Of a stretch of 64,000 nucleotides of DNA, positions 43,416 to 55,083 are shown one piece after another. A model generated the notes under the pieces. It did not search any database. It had not been told where the DNA came from and was given only the letters and a program-made list of their open reading frames with translations. Where the stretch lies: assembly GCA_944472155.2 (NCBI GenBank), contig OX235274.1, forward strand, positions 38,686,052 through 38,750,051, given 5' to 3'. Position numbers and translations under genes: made by a program. Position 1 is the first letter of the stretch. Each line of letters starts with the position of its first letter. This DNA comes from Trichobilharzia szidati (taxonomy: Eukaryota > Platyhelminthes > Trematoda > Strigeidida > Schistosomatidae).

Positions 43416-44254
43416 GTTTATTACATTCCAGTGCATAAAATATACATATGTATGTAAAATGTCAATTACTAGAGAATGTAGTCTACCAACAGTTGCATTA
43501 GTTGCGCATAAGTCAGGATAAACTCAAAGATGGATAATTTAGATTAGGGATTGTTGTGCTTTGCATACGCTTAGCAGACGGCTCATATTTTGTCATTTTA
43601 GGTGAAATTTTAAGTTATATGATTATATTACTGTGAAAATGACCGCTAATTTCTCTATTTGTGAACGGAGATACCCTTTATTGATGAACAGTTCAGTGTT
43701 GACGGTATATTTAGTGATATCATTCGAAAAGACAAACGCTATAAGTGTAGAACTTGGGCGCTGTGGTAGAATGTAATTCAAATGGTATTAAGTTATATTA
43801 CCTGTCTAAAGATTTTACATTTATTTTGGGTGAAATGACTCATTTAAGAATTATTCCTGCTTTTACTTAAAACTGTGACTAATTGGTTTTAAGTATTTAT
43901 GTAAAATAGCAATGAAATCAAGGTTTTACTAGGGAAAGAACTGGAATTGGTTCACCTCTATATACAGTCTGAAAGAAATAGGTCGCAGCCTTTATGCTGA
44001 AATTATAATAATATGTTAATATACATCAGTGTGACTTTCATGCGGACACATGGTCCATATCATGAAGTGGAAGCCTGGAGTGAATACTGAATTGGGTGTG
44101 CATTATAACCAAATAAGCATTAATACATAAACACTAAGGAAGATTCAAATTAGGAAGAAGTAAAAGTGAAACTGTCCTAGTGATACATCGGCATTCAGTG
44201 GAAGTAGAATCATCAAAATGTTAGTAAATCAAAATCTGCATAGCTGAAGTATTA
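43416..44254. other. Unassigned stretch
   Basis: A short PLE-terminus match (AACTTGGGCGCTGTGGTAGA) at about 43748-43770; otherwise nothing. Confidence 0.45.
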
Positions 44255-44540
44255 TTATTATTATTGTTTCCTTCAATTCCTAGAGGAACATAGGGCTTAA
44301 GCCTCACGTCTCCATTGCTTTCGGTTCTTTGTCAACGTTTTCACCTGGCTCCACGTTTGCCCTCATGCTTTCATTTCCTCTTCAAATGACCTCCTCCATG
44401 TCAACCACCTCTCCGCATCCCGTTTGGGTTTCACTCGAACAATGGCCTGGTGTGTGATATCACTTGATGGTTTCCTCAGGGTATGGTCAATCTAACTCCA
44501 TTTCTTCCTGCACAGTTTTTGCACAGTCGGTTCCTGAGGT
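44255..44540 (-). mobile_element. RTE-like LINE, 3' end
   Basis: TTA run then CCTAGAGGAACATAGGGCTTA. Relics of the Arg-rich end and of the RWIGH segment (near 44480). Internal deletion near 44400. Confidence 0.75.
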
Positions 44541-44819
44541 TGCATACTATTTATTGAATATTCAGTGTTATGAATGAAACTGTAAAACAAACGGTAATAG
44601 ACACATTAAGAACTACGTGTCTATCAAATCTAACATCATATCGAGTCTTGTTTTGTTTCCCGTCACTGGTATAATTTGTTGTTCACAAGTTTTTGATAAG
44701 GCATTATGATAAATATAACATTCACTGATGACCTCAATGAGATTTCTGAATTCTTCAAAGGTGACTATCTTTTAATTTCTTAATAAAATGAAATTCATCA
44801 TGAACTATTGGGCTTATTC

Positions 44820-45530
44820 CTTCTTTTGGATTCAATCAACTTCCCAGGGTAGGTTCGCTAGCCCCACGCTCAACCTTTACCTCTTTTCTGGGATCAGGGC
44901 TGGCTAATAGACTATTGAACTAGGTGAAGTTTCAACTACAGGCGGAAGTAAGAATGAAGATGTCAAAGGCACGGTCAGAAAAGCAAGACAGACCTTCATT
45001 ATTCTGCAATCAGTGTTGAAGTACTCTGAACTCAACATTAGGGACAAGATTAGGATTTTCAACACTACTGTCAAGTCAATTCTTTTATATGGTTCAGAGA
45101 CTTGGGGCATACATCAACTAAAGCGTTTCCAATGAGCTTTGGACTAACAGTAACAGCTACTTTCTCTGGTACCATTCTGAAGATCTGATGATTTCGCAGA
45201 AAGAATAAACAACAAGAAGCTCTGAGAGTGAATGAGTCACGAACCTACTGCTCAGCAAACATGCCGAAGGAAATGGAGATAAATTAGACACATACTGAAG
45301 AGACTGTTGAGTGATACCACACGAAATTACCTCGAGGGAAATCATATGGGAAACGACGAGTTAGGCCTGGGTTTGAGGGTGACATGAAGGAGATTGTGTG
45401 AGGAGGAAATGAAAGTTGGTGGGCAATCTCGAAGCCGACTAGAAAGGACTACACGGAATAGGTTAGAATGAAGATATGATGTTGAAGCCCTATGTTCTAC
45501 GCGGAACCCTAGAGAATAATATTAATAGAT
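44820..45530 (+). mobile_element. RTE-like LINE fragment, second subfamily
   Basis: From about 44925 the frames give SFNYRRK/NEDVKG and relics of QTFIILQSVLKYSELNIRDKI. The end is GAAGCCCTATGTTCTACGCG with GGAACCCTAGAGAATAATA, a tail slightly different from the main LINE. The first 100 bp resemble the SINE-A body in minus orientation. Confidence 0.7.
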
Positions 45531-45559
45531 TTATTATGAACCGTATAGTCTTTCAACAA

Positions 45560-45690
45560 CAAAAATAGCCTGTATACATTTCAGCCATCGGGACCTGATT
45601 CAGTGGCCAGCCCATGCGTTTTATCTTATACCAATTCGTGATATAGTGCGACCCCAACCAATGTCGTCGGTGGGACATCCATCCTCATAC
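45560..45690 (-). mobile_element. HHR-SINE fragment
   Basis: A-box side of the head (CATTTCAGCCATCGGGACC) and 5' body only. Confidence 0.55.
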
Positions 45691-45925
45691 TAGACTAGAA
45701 GTTAGAATTCATGGAATGGCCATTGAATCGGGTCCCATTGACTGAATGGTATATGAGCCAGCTTGTATTGTAACCAGAAGGTCCTGGGTTCGAACCCTGT
45801 CCCTGGTTGCATACTGCCGACAATTCCCAAACTAGAATGAAACAACTGTCCAGTACTACTCAGCTGGTTTTTAATGGTTCTTTAACTAATAGCAATCCGT
45901 GATCAACTCGTAAAAATAAAACTAA
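45691..45925 (+). mobile_element. HHR-SINE
   Basis: B box CCTGGGTTCGAACCC, worn box CTGCCGACAATTCCC, AGAATGAAACAACTGTCC. Faces 45560-45690. Confidence 0.7.
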
Positions 45926-46484
45926 TCCATAAAAACTAACTATAGAAAATAAAAGATAGCATTAGAGTCCTATTTGTTGACATCTTATTCACAGTAAAGC
46001 AATGCTTTACCTTCAAAATTTTTAACTTATTAAGAAACAGCAAACACGACTTACTTAATTATACATCTGTAGATATAACAGAAGACATTATAATGCATGA
46101 CTAAGTTTCTCTAGTTTTATTAATGATATTTATGTATCGTTACTTGCCTTTATGTTAGCCCACCCTAGCCTATTTACAGATTAAATAGACAATAAAAGTC
46201 AATGAGACACATTTTATTTTCATTTCAAACTATCTTAAAATAAAAATCTCTTATTCTCACTATGTGAAGTGTTCTTGATCATTTGGAAGGCCTGATTTTC
46301 TGTATAAATATTCAAAAGATGAGAAGTAATAACAGTTCTGAACTGTAGGCCTTATAAATAAACCAAGAAGTTCAGTTAAAGAACCAATCGTCAGTGAAGC
46401 GTCGACTTATTATCAAGTTGTAACGACAGCCATGATGCCCATTTCCTTTGCAACTCTGTAATACATAACAATCTGAACTATGTT
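45926..46484. other. Unassigned AT-rich stretch
   Basis: No feature. Confidence 0.5.
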
Positions 46485-46860
46485 GTCAAGTGTTAGTTTG
46501 AAGGGACTTGATTTGTTTGAAAACCCAAGAATACTGGACGGTTGTCTCCTCCTACTTTGACACTCATTGGTAGTACGCATCCATGGGGGCTCAAACCCAG
46601 GACCTTCAGGTTACAACCATTGGGACCAGATGTGATGGCGCATGAATTCCAACTTCTACCAATTTTGTTTTTCGTGCGACCACAAATGAGTGTCATCAGC
46701 CAGTATTCGTCCTCGAGCCCGATATAATGAGTCCAACAGGTCATGACTTCTCACCAGAACACCAGGTAACTTTGTCTTTTAGACAGTTTTAGTAGTGAAA
46801 ATCAGAATTATTTCCAAGAGTTACTCTGTAGGGATTTAAAGTGTCTCAAGTTCAGTCATC
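46485..46860 (-). mobile_element. HHR-SINE, full-length, diverged
   Basis: GGTTGTCTCCTCCTACTTTG is a broken hammerhead; head GGCTCAAACCCAGGACC; the 5' body and a 3'-like motif end near 46860. Confidence 0.65.
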
Positions 46861-47614
46861 AGCTGAAATCAGTTACACTCATTTTCGTAGCTTATTTTCT
46901 AAGAGTATGCCAACACAACTTATAATGCATTCGGTCAAAATATATTTTCGACTAACAAACACATATTCTACTATATTTCAGTCAAGATAACACAAATAAA
47001 TCTAAACTGTTCAGTGGTAATTTGATTCAGACATATTAACATTCTAATGGCTATCTAACGTCAGAATAATAAAATAAAGTACTTGTGTATGCTAGAGACA
47101 AAATGTACTGTGATTGAAGCCTTAATGACAGTAGTAGTCTGGCATAAAACACTTGCTGTATGCTAGTTATGCAAAATAAAAAGTATTTCCTGGTTTTCAG
47201 AAATTTAATCTATCCCTTCTTTATAACAAAGGCAGAATGCTATTTTACTGTGTTCATAATTAGGTACCATTGTATATTGTTAACTACAAGAATACTAACA
47301 GCCTTCAGAATTTTAAGTTGGTACGACGTCTAGTCATCCAATCACAGACTGTTATAATATTTCCTGCTGTTTGACAATTCATGTCACTTACATTTCACAG
47401 AAGTCAAATATTTGTCAATCTTCTTCTTGCAAATTTGAATAAAATATATTTTCTATGACATTTCTGTAATACTGGATTTTTTTTGTATTCTGTCTAAATT
47501 TTCATTTCCCTTTTAAGAGGGTAAATAGCCTGTCTTTCAACAAAAACATACTTTGACATGGTGTGAAGTTAGGCGTTTCAGATGGATGAAGTTTGACTAT
47601 ATGTACAGTGAGTA
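46861..47614. other. Unassigned stretch
   Basis: No repeat or exon recognised. Confidence 0.5.
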
Positions 47615-47852
47615 ACGTGTTGGTGGTAGGATAGTCACCAACGACGCATGTGGTTCTGGTTCGATTTTCAAAGAACTCACCCTTCAACCTCACTCAGTTT
47701 ACTAGGCGATAGTAAGCCTGAAATTAGAAGGAACTTAGGTCGTGAGACTGGGGCCCCTGACGCCGTGAAAGAACAATACCGTTTACTGAAACCTCATAGC
47801 TTAAGCTTGAAGCCCTGTGTTCCACATTTGGAACGGAAAGGAATGAAATCAA
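47615..47852 (+). mobile_element. SINE-A
   Basis: Head relic GTTGGTGGTAGGATAG and TGGTTCTGGTTCGATTTTC; body CTCACTCAGTTTACTAGGCG; tail GAAGCCCTGTGTTCCAC then GGAACGGAAAGGAATG. Confidence 0.75.
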
Positions 47853-48119
47853 ACAATATGAGACTGGATTAACATGTTTCTTCATAAAACTAATGATTAT
47901 TTGATGGGCAGTGTTATTCGTCAGGAGTGATGAATGTGCTTTTGATAACTAAAATAAGCATTCTATAGAATGAAGTGTCTTTATATATTCGGTTGTCAAT
48001 GAATTGTCGGATAATATCTGCATTGTTTTACGGAAACTCTTACCACAGTGAAATTAGTATTGTTGTTTTTCCGCAGAATTTATGAAACCTAATCCATTAA
48101 AAACTATTTTCAATGAATG

Positions 48120-49460
48120 AATTATTTTTACACTGAGTCATAAAAAAAGATAAACAGTGAAGAAAATTTCCTTTTCAACGGTGTTTTCCATAAGCTGTAT
48201 AGTCGTAATTATATTTAATAAAGAATTCATGAGACCAATCACATACTGGTAAAATTTGTCGTGGAAAACGTATTACGTAATGTAGGGTGCCGTCTAGAAG
48301 GGGTGACGAAGTGGAAGTTAAAAAAGGTGGCAGAAGTCGGCATGACGGAATAAGTGTGATAAAATGACTAACCAGTATGATTGTGTAGAGTTGGGAAGAA
48401 CTAGTGGAAAGACGATAAGGTGTTTTTAAAAAATCTGTATGAAAACGCAACATTATTATTGAACATTAGTAGAGTGATAATAAAGTAAGGATGATGAGAA
48501 TAACAATAGTAAACTTACATAATAAAAAGAAGCAAAATTATAGTAAGAACGTTACTCTAACCATGGTAGGGCGAGTGAATGTACGTGGTGCTTTTGAGTG
48601 CAGGGGTCTGGTTTCACATTTTTGTTATAGCTCGGTTCCTCACAGTATTCTAGTACAAGTATGGAATTTTCAGCATGTGATATCGGTAGCCCAAATTTAG
48701 CAGGCGAACCATTGATATCAGGTGTACGTCGGCCAGGGATCGAACCCCGGACCATGTGCATGGTCGGTGAGCGTCCTAATCGCTATTCCGAATAGCCAAT
48801 GATTCAGCTATGTATAGATGGCGTATTCGAAGTCCTTTCGTGTGATATTGAAGAACTCTGTGTAGGATTATGAATCATTCATTTGAGGTTTCTGGATATC
48901 CAGAGTTGACAAAGTGTTGGAGGATGTAGCTACTAGTATTCTTCTTCCCTCCTCTGGTTAGCCAAGCTGCACAGTGTTCCAGAATACTTTTGCGGATTCA
49001 ACGTTGCGTATGGCCGGTATACTTTGCTCCACACGAAGTAAGCTGATAAACACACACTGAAGTGGCCAAAAGTGGTATCTGATCCTTAACGTTGGACTGG
49101 ATAAATTGTCTACTGTAGAACGTGATGCGTAAGGTGGCTGCTTGAAATGTCGTCTTCAGCTATTTAGGAAGGTGGTTTCTAAGAATTTCAGCCTAGATGT
49201 CACCTTTGAATTCCAGGTTCATGAAGAGAGATTTTTTAGTAACATTTTCTCACACTTATTACCTTATGATAACTTCTGCGCCCTTTCCTAATTTCCAATT
49301 AGTCACCCCTTCTAGACTACACCTTATATTGAGTAATACGGTTTCGAGGACAAATTTTACCAGTATTTGGTCGGTATTATGAATTCTTTATAAAATATAA
49401 TAATGATTGTACAGTTAATGAAAATGAATCGACGAAAACGGGAATTTTCTTCTCTGTTTA
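48120..49460 (-). mobile_element. PLE with inverted termini and a SINE-B inside
   Basis: Minus coding relics lie at 48790-49230 (finger and GIY-YIG region near 49000-49030, ending with the C-terminus near 48800). The left terminus (48120-48330) and right terminus (49281-49460) match in opposite orientation, e.g. GACAAATTTTACCAGTAT. A SINE-B (minus, 48620-48790) carries the head GGGATCGAACCCCGGACC. Confidence 0.75.
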
Positions 49461-49719
49461 CGTCTTTTTCTTAAGACTGTTTTTAATGTAACTACTTACT
49501 ACAAAATGAACAATTTTACTTGAATACTTTTTTGTGAGGCTCTCTGTCGGTCCTGGTCATGATTTTGAATTTGATATCACTCGCCTTATTATTAAAAGTG
49601 ACCAGTCACACTTATTACGAACACCTGAAGTTCATTGGGAAGTGTGGTACTATTAGTGCCCAAGTACAATGTTTATCATACCAGTCAAGATGTCAGATTT
49701 TCATCAGTTAAGAGACTCA

Positions 49720-49925
49720 TCTACACATTTAAAAAATGTAGTTCTTCTTTTGTCTTTGTTGATATAAACCAGTGACGTCCATCCAGTGGAGAGTGAGGAT
49801 GGAGTTCCTGCCCATGACATTGGTTGGTAGTTGCGCTAAAATCATGAACTGGTAGAAGTTAGAATTCATGTGTCATCGAATCGGGCCCCAGTAGCTGAAT
49901 GGTCTACGAGGTTGGACAAAAGTTG
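49720..49925 (+). mobile_element. HHR-SINE, 5' body only
   Basis: GAGTGAGGATGGAGTTCCTG through CCAGTAGCTGAATGGTCTAC, then it stops before the B box. Confidence 0.55.
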
Positions 49926-49954
49926 TACCGGTAAGATTGTTTATAAATCCCTCC

Positions 49955-50270
49955 TCAACGATCTAATTACAATGTTTGTGTTTGGTTACAGGATTTCTTC
50001 ATGAGCTGATATTGGTTAGAGAACCATTGGAAAACCAGGTGGGATTACCGGACAGCTGTCTCGTCCTAGTTAGTGACTTTTCACCAGTCCGCACCCACCC
50101 CCAGAGTTCGAACCCAGGACCTTGTGGCTACAAGGCGAGCTCGTAGACCATTAAGCCACTAGGACATAATGCGACCACTAGCCAATGTCTTCGGCGAGTA
50201 TTTGTCTTCACACCCGACCTGCTGCACCCTACTGGTCACGACTTCCCACTAGAACCCCAGGTGCGTATCT
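49955..50270 (-). mobile_element. HHR-SINE, full-length
   Basis: 3' end, hammerhead relic (GTCTCGTCCTAGTTAG, box GTGAAAAG), B box GTTCGAACCCAGGACC, and the complete 5' body to TAGAACCCCAGGTGCG. Confidence 0.75.
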
Positions 50271-50329
50271 GGATGTTTCAAATAACGATTCAATGATTAT
50301 CAGTTTTTCTTCTAAATCATTGTTCTGAT

Positions 50330-50905
50330 GTTGGTGCATCATATGTTGGCTTGATCCCTATTATTTGTCTTTGTCACTGTTTAGTCTCTAATTTTAAGGC
50401 TTCTGTTTGTGCTTGTGTGATGACGACATTGATAATGTGGATCAAGGTCATCCTGACCTTGGACTGTCTCCGGAAATTGTTTGGTGTATGATTCTTGTAG
50501 AAAGAGTTTTCGATTCCACCTTGTTGAGAATATTCTTCTTGATTCTTCGGTACTTGTTGCGGAAGATTTTGGTCAAATGGTTCTGTTGTATGTTACTTTT
50601 TTATGCTCAAGAATCTGTTGGATCTGTATAGCTGTCTAATGATATTTCTGAAGAAACTTCTTGTTTTGATATGTTATGATTGGTGGATATTACCGCGGAT
50701 TTTATTACAAACATTGTCTTTTTACTACCGTCAGGACAGTTTTGTACTTGTGAATAACTCAAGGAAGTTCTTGAGAGCTGTACGCTGGGACACAAAGATT
50801 GATCTTCTGCGTTCAGATCACAGCAAGTCAGTTTTAGTCGTCACAAAAGTATTTAAAAGTAAAATATTTTATAGTGCGAATCCACTCCGAAAGAGGATTG
50901 TTTAA
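50330..50905 (-). repeat. Diverged repeat, sister of 11740-12335
   Basis: Shares CTATTATTTGTCTTTGTC, TGTATGATTCTTGTAGA, TCGGTACTTGTTG and GTATAGCTGTCTAATGAT with the earlier copy. The minus strand keeps a RQLY motif. Same doubts about identity. Confidence 0.45.
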
Positions 50906-51434
50906 CTCATCTAAAATTCTGACAAAAATAACCCTATTTTAGAAATATAAATTTAGCTTGAACGATAGAAGTTTCATAAGTAAAAAAACGTTTTGTTTTA
51001 CAGATATGAGGACAGTGTATATATATTTATACTGAGCTAAGTAGATCAGATATAATAAATAAAATATTTGTTGTCTAATCCGATTTGTTTCAAACTGGCT
51101 TACTGATAAATATCAGTTTTGACCTCACTTTATTTTTTTTAGTGATCTTTAGATATCTAAGTATATATTAGTTAGTATACTGCTGAACAAGGAGAAGAAG
51201 GTTTTCAAAAGAAGTCAAATCATTCAACAAAAGGACTATTGTATGCAAACAACTTTTACTTTTTTAAACTCCTCTTATGCCTCTTCTTCAAGTTTCAGTA
51301 TTCATAAATGACCTCTGTCATAAGTCAGTGAGCTATTTAGGCTTCATTACTGACATATATATATTATTTGTATGTGAGATTAAATTATTGAAGTGAATGA
51401 ACTCACAAAAGTTGAAGTAGTCCTTTAGTGATAT
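50906..51434. other. Unassigned stretch
   Basis: No feature. Confidence 0.5.
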
Positions 51435-51680
51435 AAGGATAAAACTTGGGCACTGCGGTAGAGTATAACTCTATTATAGATAAGATTTTATTTTGGTAAA
51501 TCACACAGTGTGTTATACAGTAATATTTACTAATGACCACGTTACGAGTACAAACTATTTCCACTCATAATCATATCAAGTCACTCACATAACTTTCTTG
51601 CTTCATTTATAAACATGTGTGGAATTGACTAGATATTTGAATAAAAATCAATATGGGATAATGTACATTAGGAAATAATA
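51435..51680 (-). mobile_element. Solo PLE terminus
   Basis: ACTTGGGCACTGCGGTAGAG through ACTCATAATCATATCAAG, matching 52.8-53.0 kb inverted. No PLE coding sequence is attached. Confidence 0.65.
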
Positions 51681-51689
51681 ATATGAATG

Positions 51690-52105
51690 TTAGATAGTTG
51701 GAGGCAAACAGAAGAAGCCTTTGACCTAGGTTTCGTGCTAATTGGCACTCACCAGTCAGCGAGACGTATCTACAACCTTGAAGAAACTCATGTCCCTTCT
51801 GAGATTCGAACCCGCGTCACCCAGTGCTGCAGTCAAAGAAGTTACCACTGAGCTATTCGGGCTCACGATTGCCTTCCTGTAGGACTGTAGTGGGTATTTT
51901 CATTGGACACTAGAAACTAGTGTGACGTGTCTAGTCCTTACCTGCCGATTGCCTCCAACTACCTAATATCATCAAATCAATGTGCACCGTGCTGGTGAGC
52001 TACCCAGAATGGTGGCTACATTGCAAACCTGACTGATAGAATTCAGTCTGCACCAAAGAAAGGGCTAGACACGTCACACTAGTTACTAGTGTCCAATGAA
52101 AATAT
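51690..52105 (-). mobile_element. SINE-C, with extended 5' part
   Basis: B box GAGATTCGAACCCGCGTC and A box ACCACTGAGCTATTCGGGC are read on the plus strand. The CACTAGAAACTAGTGTGACG segment recurs in opposite orientation at 52058-52100, so the 5' end may be duplicated and inverted. Confidence 0.7.
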
Positions 52106-52120
52106 GAGTTTTATTGATGA

Positions 52121-52742
52121 ATTACAATCAGATGGAAAATAAGACGAGTGTTTTTATAGTCAAAACAAGTAACTTGTTAGACTGTTGTGATGTGCTTGAA
52201 TTGAAATAGAATTTTGAGATTATTTATTATCTTCTTCTGATTTGGCTAACTGGTGGTAATAATATCTTCCATATCTCTGGTGTTGGCCTTGAGTCATTTC
52301 TGTTGTGTATGTTGGGTGTAGACTCAATGAACCAGGATTCAGTAATCAATCTCTCTCTCCACCTACATAGAGGTAAGAATGGTTGACCTCGAAAAGGTAA
52401 GTAATTTAGAAAAAAGCTCAGTAATTGCACTATATGCATTAACACACAGTGTCACTATAGGGTGGGAGAGGGTTAGGAATCTAAGAAGTAATCTATGTAG
52501 GTGGAAGAGAGAGATTGATTACTGAATCCTGGTTCATTGAGTCTAAACCCAACATACGCAACAGAAATGACTCAATGCAAATACCAGATATATGGAAGAT
52601 ATTATTACCACCAGTCAGTCAAATCAGAGAAGGATAATAAATAATCTCAAAATTCTATTTCAATTCAAGCACATCACAACATTCTAACAAGTTACTTATT
52701 TTGACTATAAAAACACTCGTCTTATTTCCCATCTGATTGTAC
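52121..52742. repeat. Large near-perfect palindrome made of PLE sequence
   Basis: The left arm 52121-52370 and right arm 52493-52742 are reverse complements over about 250 bp with few differences. CTATGTAGGTGGA starts the right arm and CACCTACATAG ends the left. The 122-bp spacer (52371-52492) is PLE endonuclease coding sequence that continues into the right arm (compare 150-400). Confidence 0.8.
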
Positions 52743-52990
52743 TTGATTGATAACATTAATATTATTATTTCTGAATGTACATTATCGCATATTGACTTTT
52801 ATTCAAATGTCTAATCATCAATTCCACACATGTATATAAATGAAGCAAGAAAGTTGTGTGAGTGACTTGGTATGATTATGAGTGTCAATGGTTTGTGCTC
52901 GAAACGCGGTCATCAGTTAATATTACTGTATGACGAACACTGTGTGATTTATCAAAATAAAATCTTAGCCATAATGGAGTAGTCCTTTCG
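52743..52990 (+). mobile_element. PLE terminus after the palindrome
   Basis: Matches 490-770, including AAGCAAGAAAGTTGTGTGAG and TTTGTGCTCGAAACGCGGTC. Confidence 0.7.
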
Positions 52991-53424
52991 TGTAGTACTT
53001 TTAATAGAAAATTTATATTCACTAAAGATCACTCATCCATGTGATCTATTTTCAAGGACGTATGTAGTGGCTATGAAAATGGACGTTTCGTAAACGTGAT
53101 ATGTAATAAAAAGTATTCAAGGATGAAGAAAACAATTATCAAGAGAATGGGTCTTATTTGTATTTAATTGAGTGCTTGATTCATCCGCTTATTGACTGGA
53201 CCAAAATGTTGGTCTGCTAGTGCTGATGCTTCGATGATGTTTGAAGATTAACTTTAAGTAATTCGGTTGATGATGACTAACAGTGGAATCCAGAATCAGA
53301 ATTTTGTCCTATTACAGAATCTTCAACTATATTTACTTGCATTCCCAGTTGATGACTGTTTTCACCTAAAAGTCCTCATTTCAAACGCCTTAACGTTATC
53401 CACCAGACTACTTGGGAGGTGGGT
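52991..53424. other. Unassigned stretch
   Basis: No feature beyond a short plus ORF (53267-53452) running into SM-alpha. Confidence 0.5.
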
Positions 53425-53640
53425 TTTATGGCCCAAGTGGTCTAGTCGATAACACCTTGGCGTTTGAAACAATTGGTACTGGGTTCGTGCCTCAGAGACG
53501 ACACCGCCGCTCTGTCGGGTAATGAAGGTACACCCAGGTGACGAGTCTCAAATAGGATGACGAAGTGTGCATCCTGGATTACACTACTAGCTGCTATTCA
53601 CCAAATTACAAATGAGTTTTGTTGTGGACGCTTTTTACTT
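53425..53640 (+). mobile_element. SM-alpha-type element (tRNA-like head plus hammerhead)
   Basis: The head GGCCCAAGTGGTCTAG and B box TACTGGGTTCG are followed by the SM-alpha hammerhead region (53531-53580). ACCCAG pairs with CTGGAT except at one position, and the loop CAAATAGGA is typical. The core is eroded: GTGACGA replaces CTGACGA, and GACGAAG replaces the GGACGAAA junction. SM-alpha is a schistosome repeat, so this copy supports the organism call. Confidence 0.8.
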
Positions 53641-53794
53641 ATTTATAATAAATGGGTGGGAAAGTTGCAGAATAATTTCCGGTCAAGGGTCAAATTAATA
53701 AAATTACAATTAGGAATTAAAATGCCATTATAAAAAGGGAGGACGGATAAAACTCAGACAAAGTAGCCTCATTATTACTGAGAAGATTGACATA

Positions 53795-53960
53795 TTGTGC
53801 AATTAGGGGTTAGAAATGTAGAAATAACAAAATAGACAGGATGTTTGGATAAAAAATCTAGTGGGACCATAACTAATGTGACGAATAATTGTTTACGCAA
53901 TTGGGGATTAAATATGTAGAAATAATAAAATGATAAAATAGACAGGAAGTTCGGATGAGG
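53795..53960. repeat. Imperfect direct repeat, two units
   Basis: GAAATGTAGAAATAACAAAA and GACAGGATGTTTGGAT (53797-53850) recur as ATATGTAGAAATAATAAAA and GACAGGAAGTTCGGAT (53896-53957). Non-coding. Confidence 0.55.
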
Positions 53961-54034
53961 AAGTTATTGGGATAGTCACTATTGAAAGAATTACGTATTT
54001 ATGATGGCCATGGCAGGGACAAGAGTTGGACTTA

Positions 54035-54232
54035 TTTCTTTCTTTATTTTGATTATAGCTTGATTCCACACAGTATTTTCGGTACAAGTATGGAATTTTC
54101 AGCATGTGATATCGGTAGCCCAAATTTTGCAGGCCGACCATTGATATCAGGTATGCGTCGGCCGCGGATCGAACCCCGAACCATGTGAATGGTCGGCGAG
54201 AGTCCTAACCGCTGTGCCACCGACGCACATAG
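54035..54232 (-). mobile_element. SINE-B, full-length, inserted in a PLE tail
   Basis: Tail TTGATTATAGCTTGATTCC, body CCGACCATTGATATCAGG, head GCGGATCGAACCCCGAACC and CGCTGTGCCACCGACGC. PLE coding starts directly at its right. Confidence 0.85.
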
Positions 54233-54880
54233 CGTGGATTTGAGCTTTTGGATGGCTACTGCCTCGGCTACGCATAGATGTCTTAATTTTACTCCCTTTG
54301 ATAGGTTTGATCGAATCTTGTATATTATTTTGAAGGATATTTCGAATGTCACTGAAGGTCCTGAGTTGACCAGATGTTCTGTCACTGAACTATATACACG
54401 TTTTCGTTCTCCTTTCACTAGCCAGGCTGGATAGTGTTCACGAGAGCATTTTTCAAGTTGGCACATGGTACAGCCGATGTACTCAGCTCCACAAGAGCAA
54501 GTAAACTGGTGTATGCACTTTGAAGTGGCCCAATGCGACAGTTTGTCTTTCGCGTCCTGGCTGAACAGTTTCTTGCAGGAAAACGTCAGTCGTAAGCTTG
54601 CGGCGAAGTATGTTTTCCTCAGAGATTTGTAGAGGCGTTAACGAAGGATTTCTGCTTCAATGTCATCTTTGAATTCTAGATTAAGCAGAAGCATCTTCTT
54701 CGGGACGGACTCGGCTTGTTCAGAAGTCTTCTTTGGTTTTAGATTCTTGTCTATGAACCTAGGCGGAAAACCGTTTTCCATCGAGGTTCCTTGGAGCAGT
54801 TACGCAGTTCTTCGTCAATCGCCTCCTTGCTGCATATCTTCCGAATCCTTTGCGCTCCAAGTGAAACATTGGCGTTGAAG
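54233..54880 (-). mobile_element. PLE, RT end and endonuclease
   Basis: The minus frame up to 54466 shows HYPAWLVKGERKRVYSSVTE, HLVNSGPSVTFEISFKIIYK and AEAVAIQKLKSTLC, where the SINE-B interrupts. Upstream relics at 54470-54520 encode the finger (FTCSCG...YIG) and at 54640-54690 the LEFKDDIE segment. Confidence 0.8.
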
Positions 54881-54884
54881 TTTG

Positions 54885-55083
54885 AGCTTTGAATTTGCTG
54901 TATCAGTGTTGTTGCCTTTTATGGTGTGAAGTTATTAGCTTCATGCTCAACCTTCCCTCTTTACTGGCCCTACTACTACTACTACTACCAGGTTAGCCAG
55001 ATTTAGGTGTGTGTCGGTCGGGAATCGAACCTAGTAGCACATGCGTAGTTAACAAGCATTCTACCACTACGCCGCCGACGCCT
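54885..55083 (-). mobile_element. SINE-A
   Basis: Contains a CTA microsatellite (54970-54990) in the body. Head GGGAATCGAACCTAGTAGC and CTACGCCGCCGACGCC. Tail worn. Confidence 0.75.

Noticed and set aside
49410..49460. Functional hammerhead at the 49.4-kb PLE terminus
   Set aside because: GACGAAAA resembles the GAAA side but the box is AATGAAAATGA and stem I does not pair; treated as a relic.
52869..52920. Hammerhead in the CNYC-lineage PLE terminus (TGATGACCGCGTTTCGAGCAC on minus)
   Set aside because: A CTGATGA box is present, but no GAAA at the right place and no pairing stem I.
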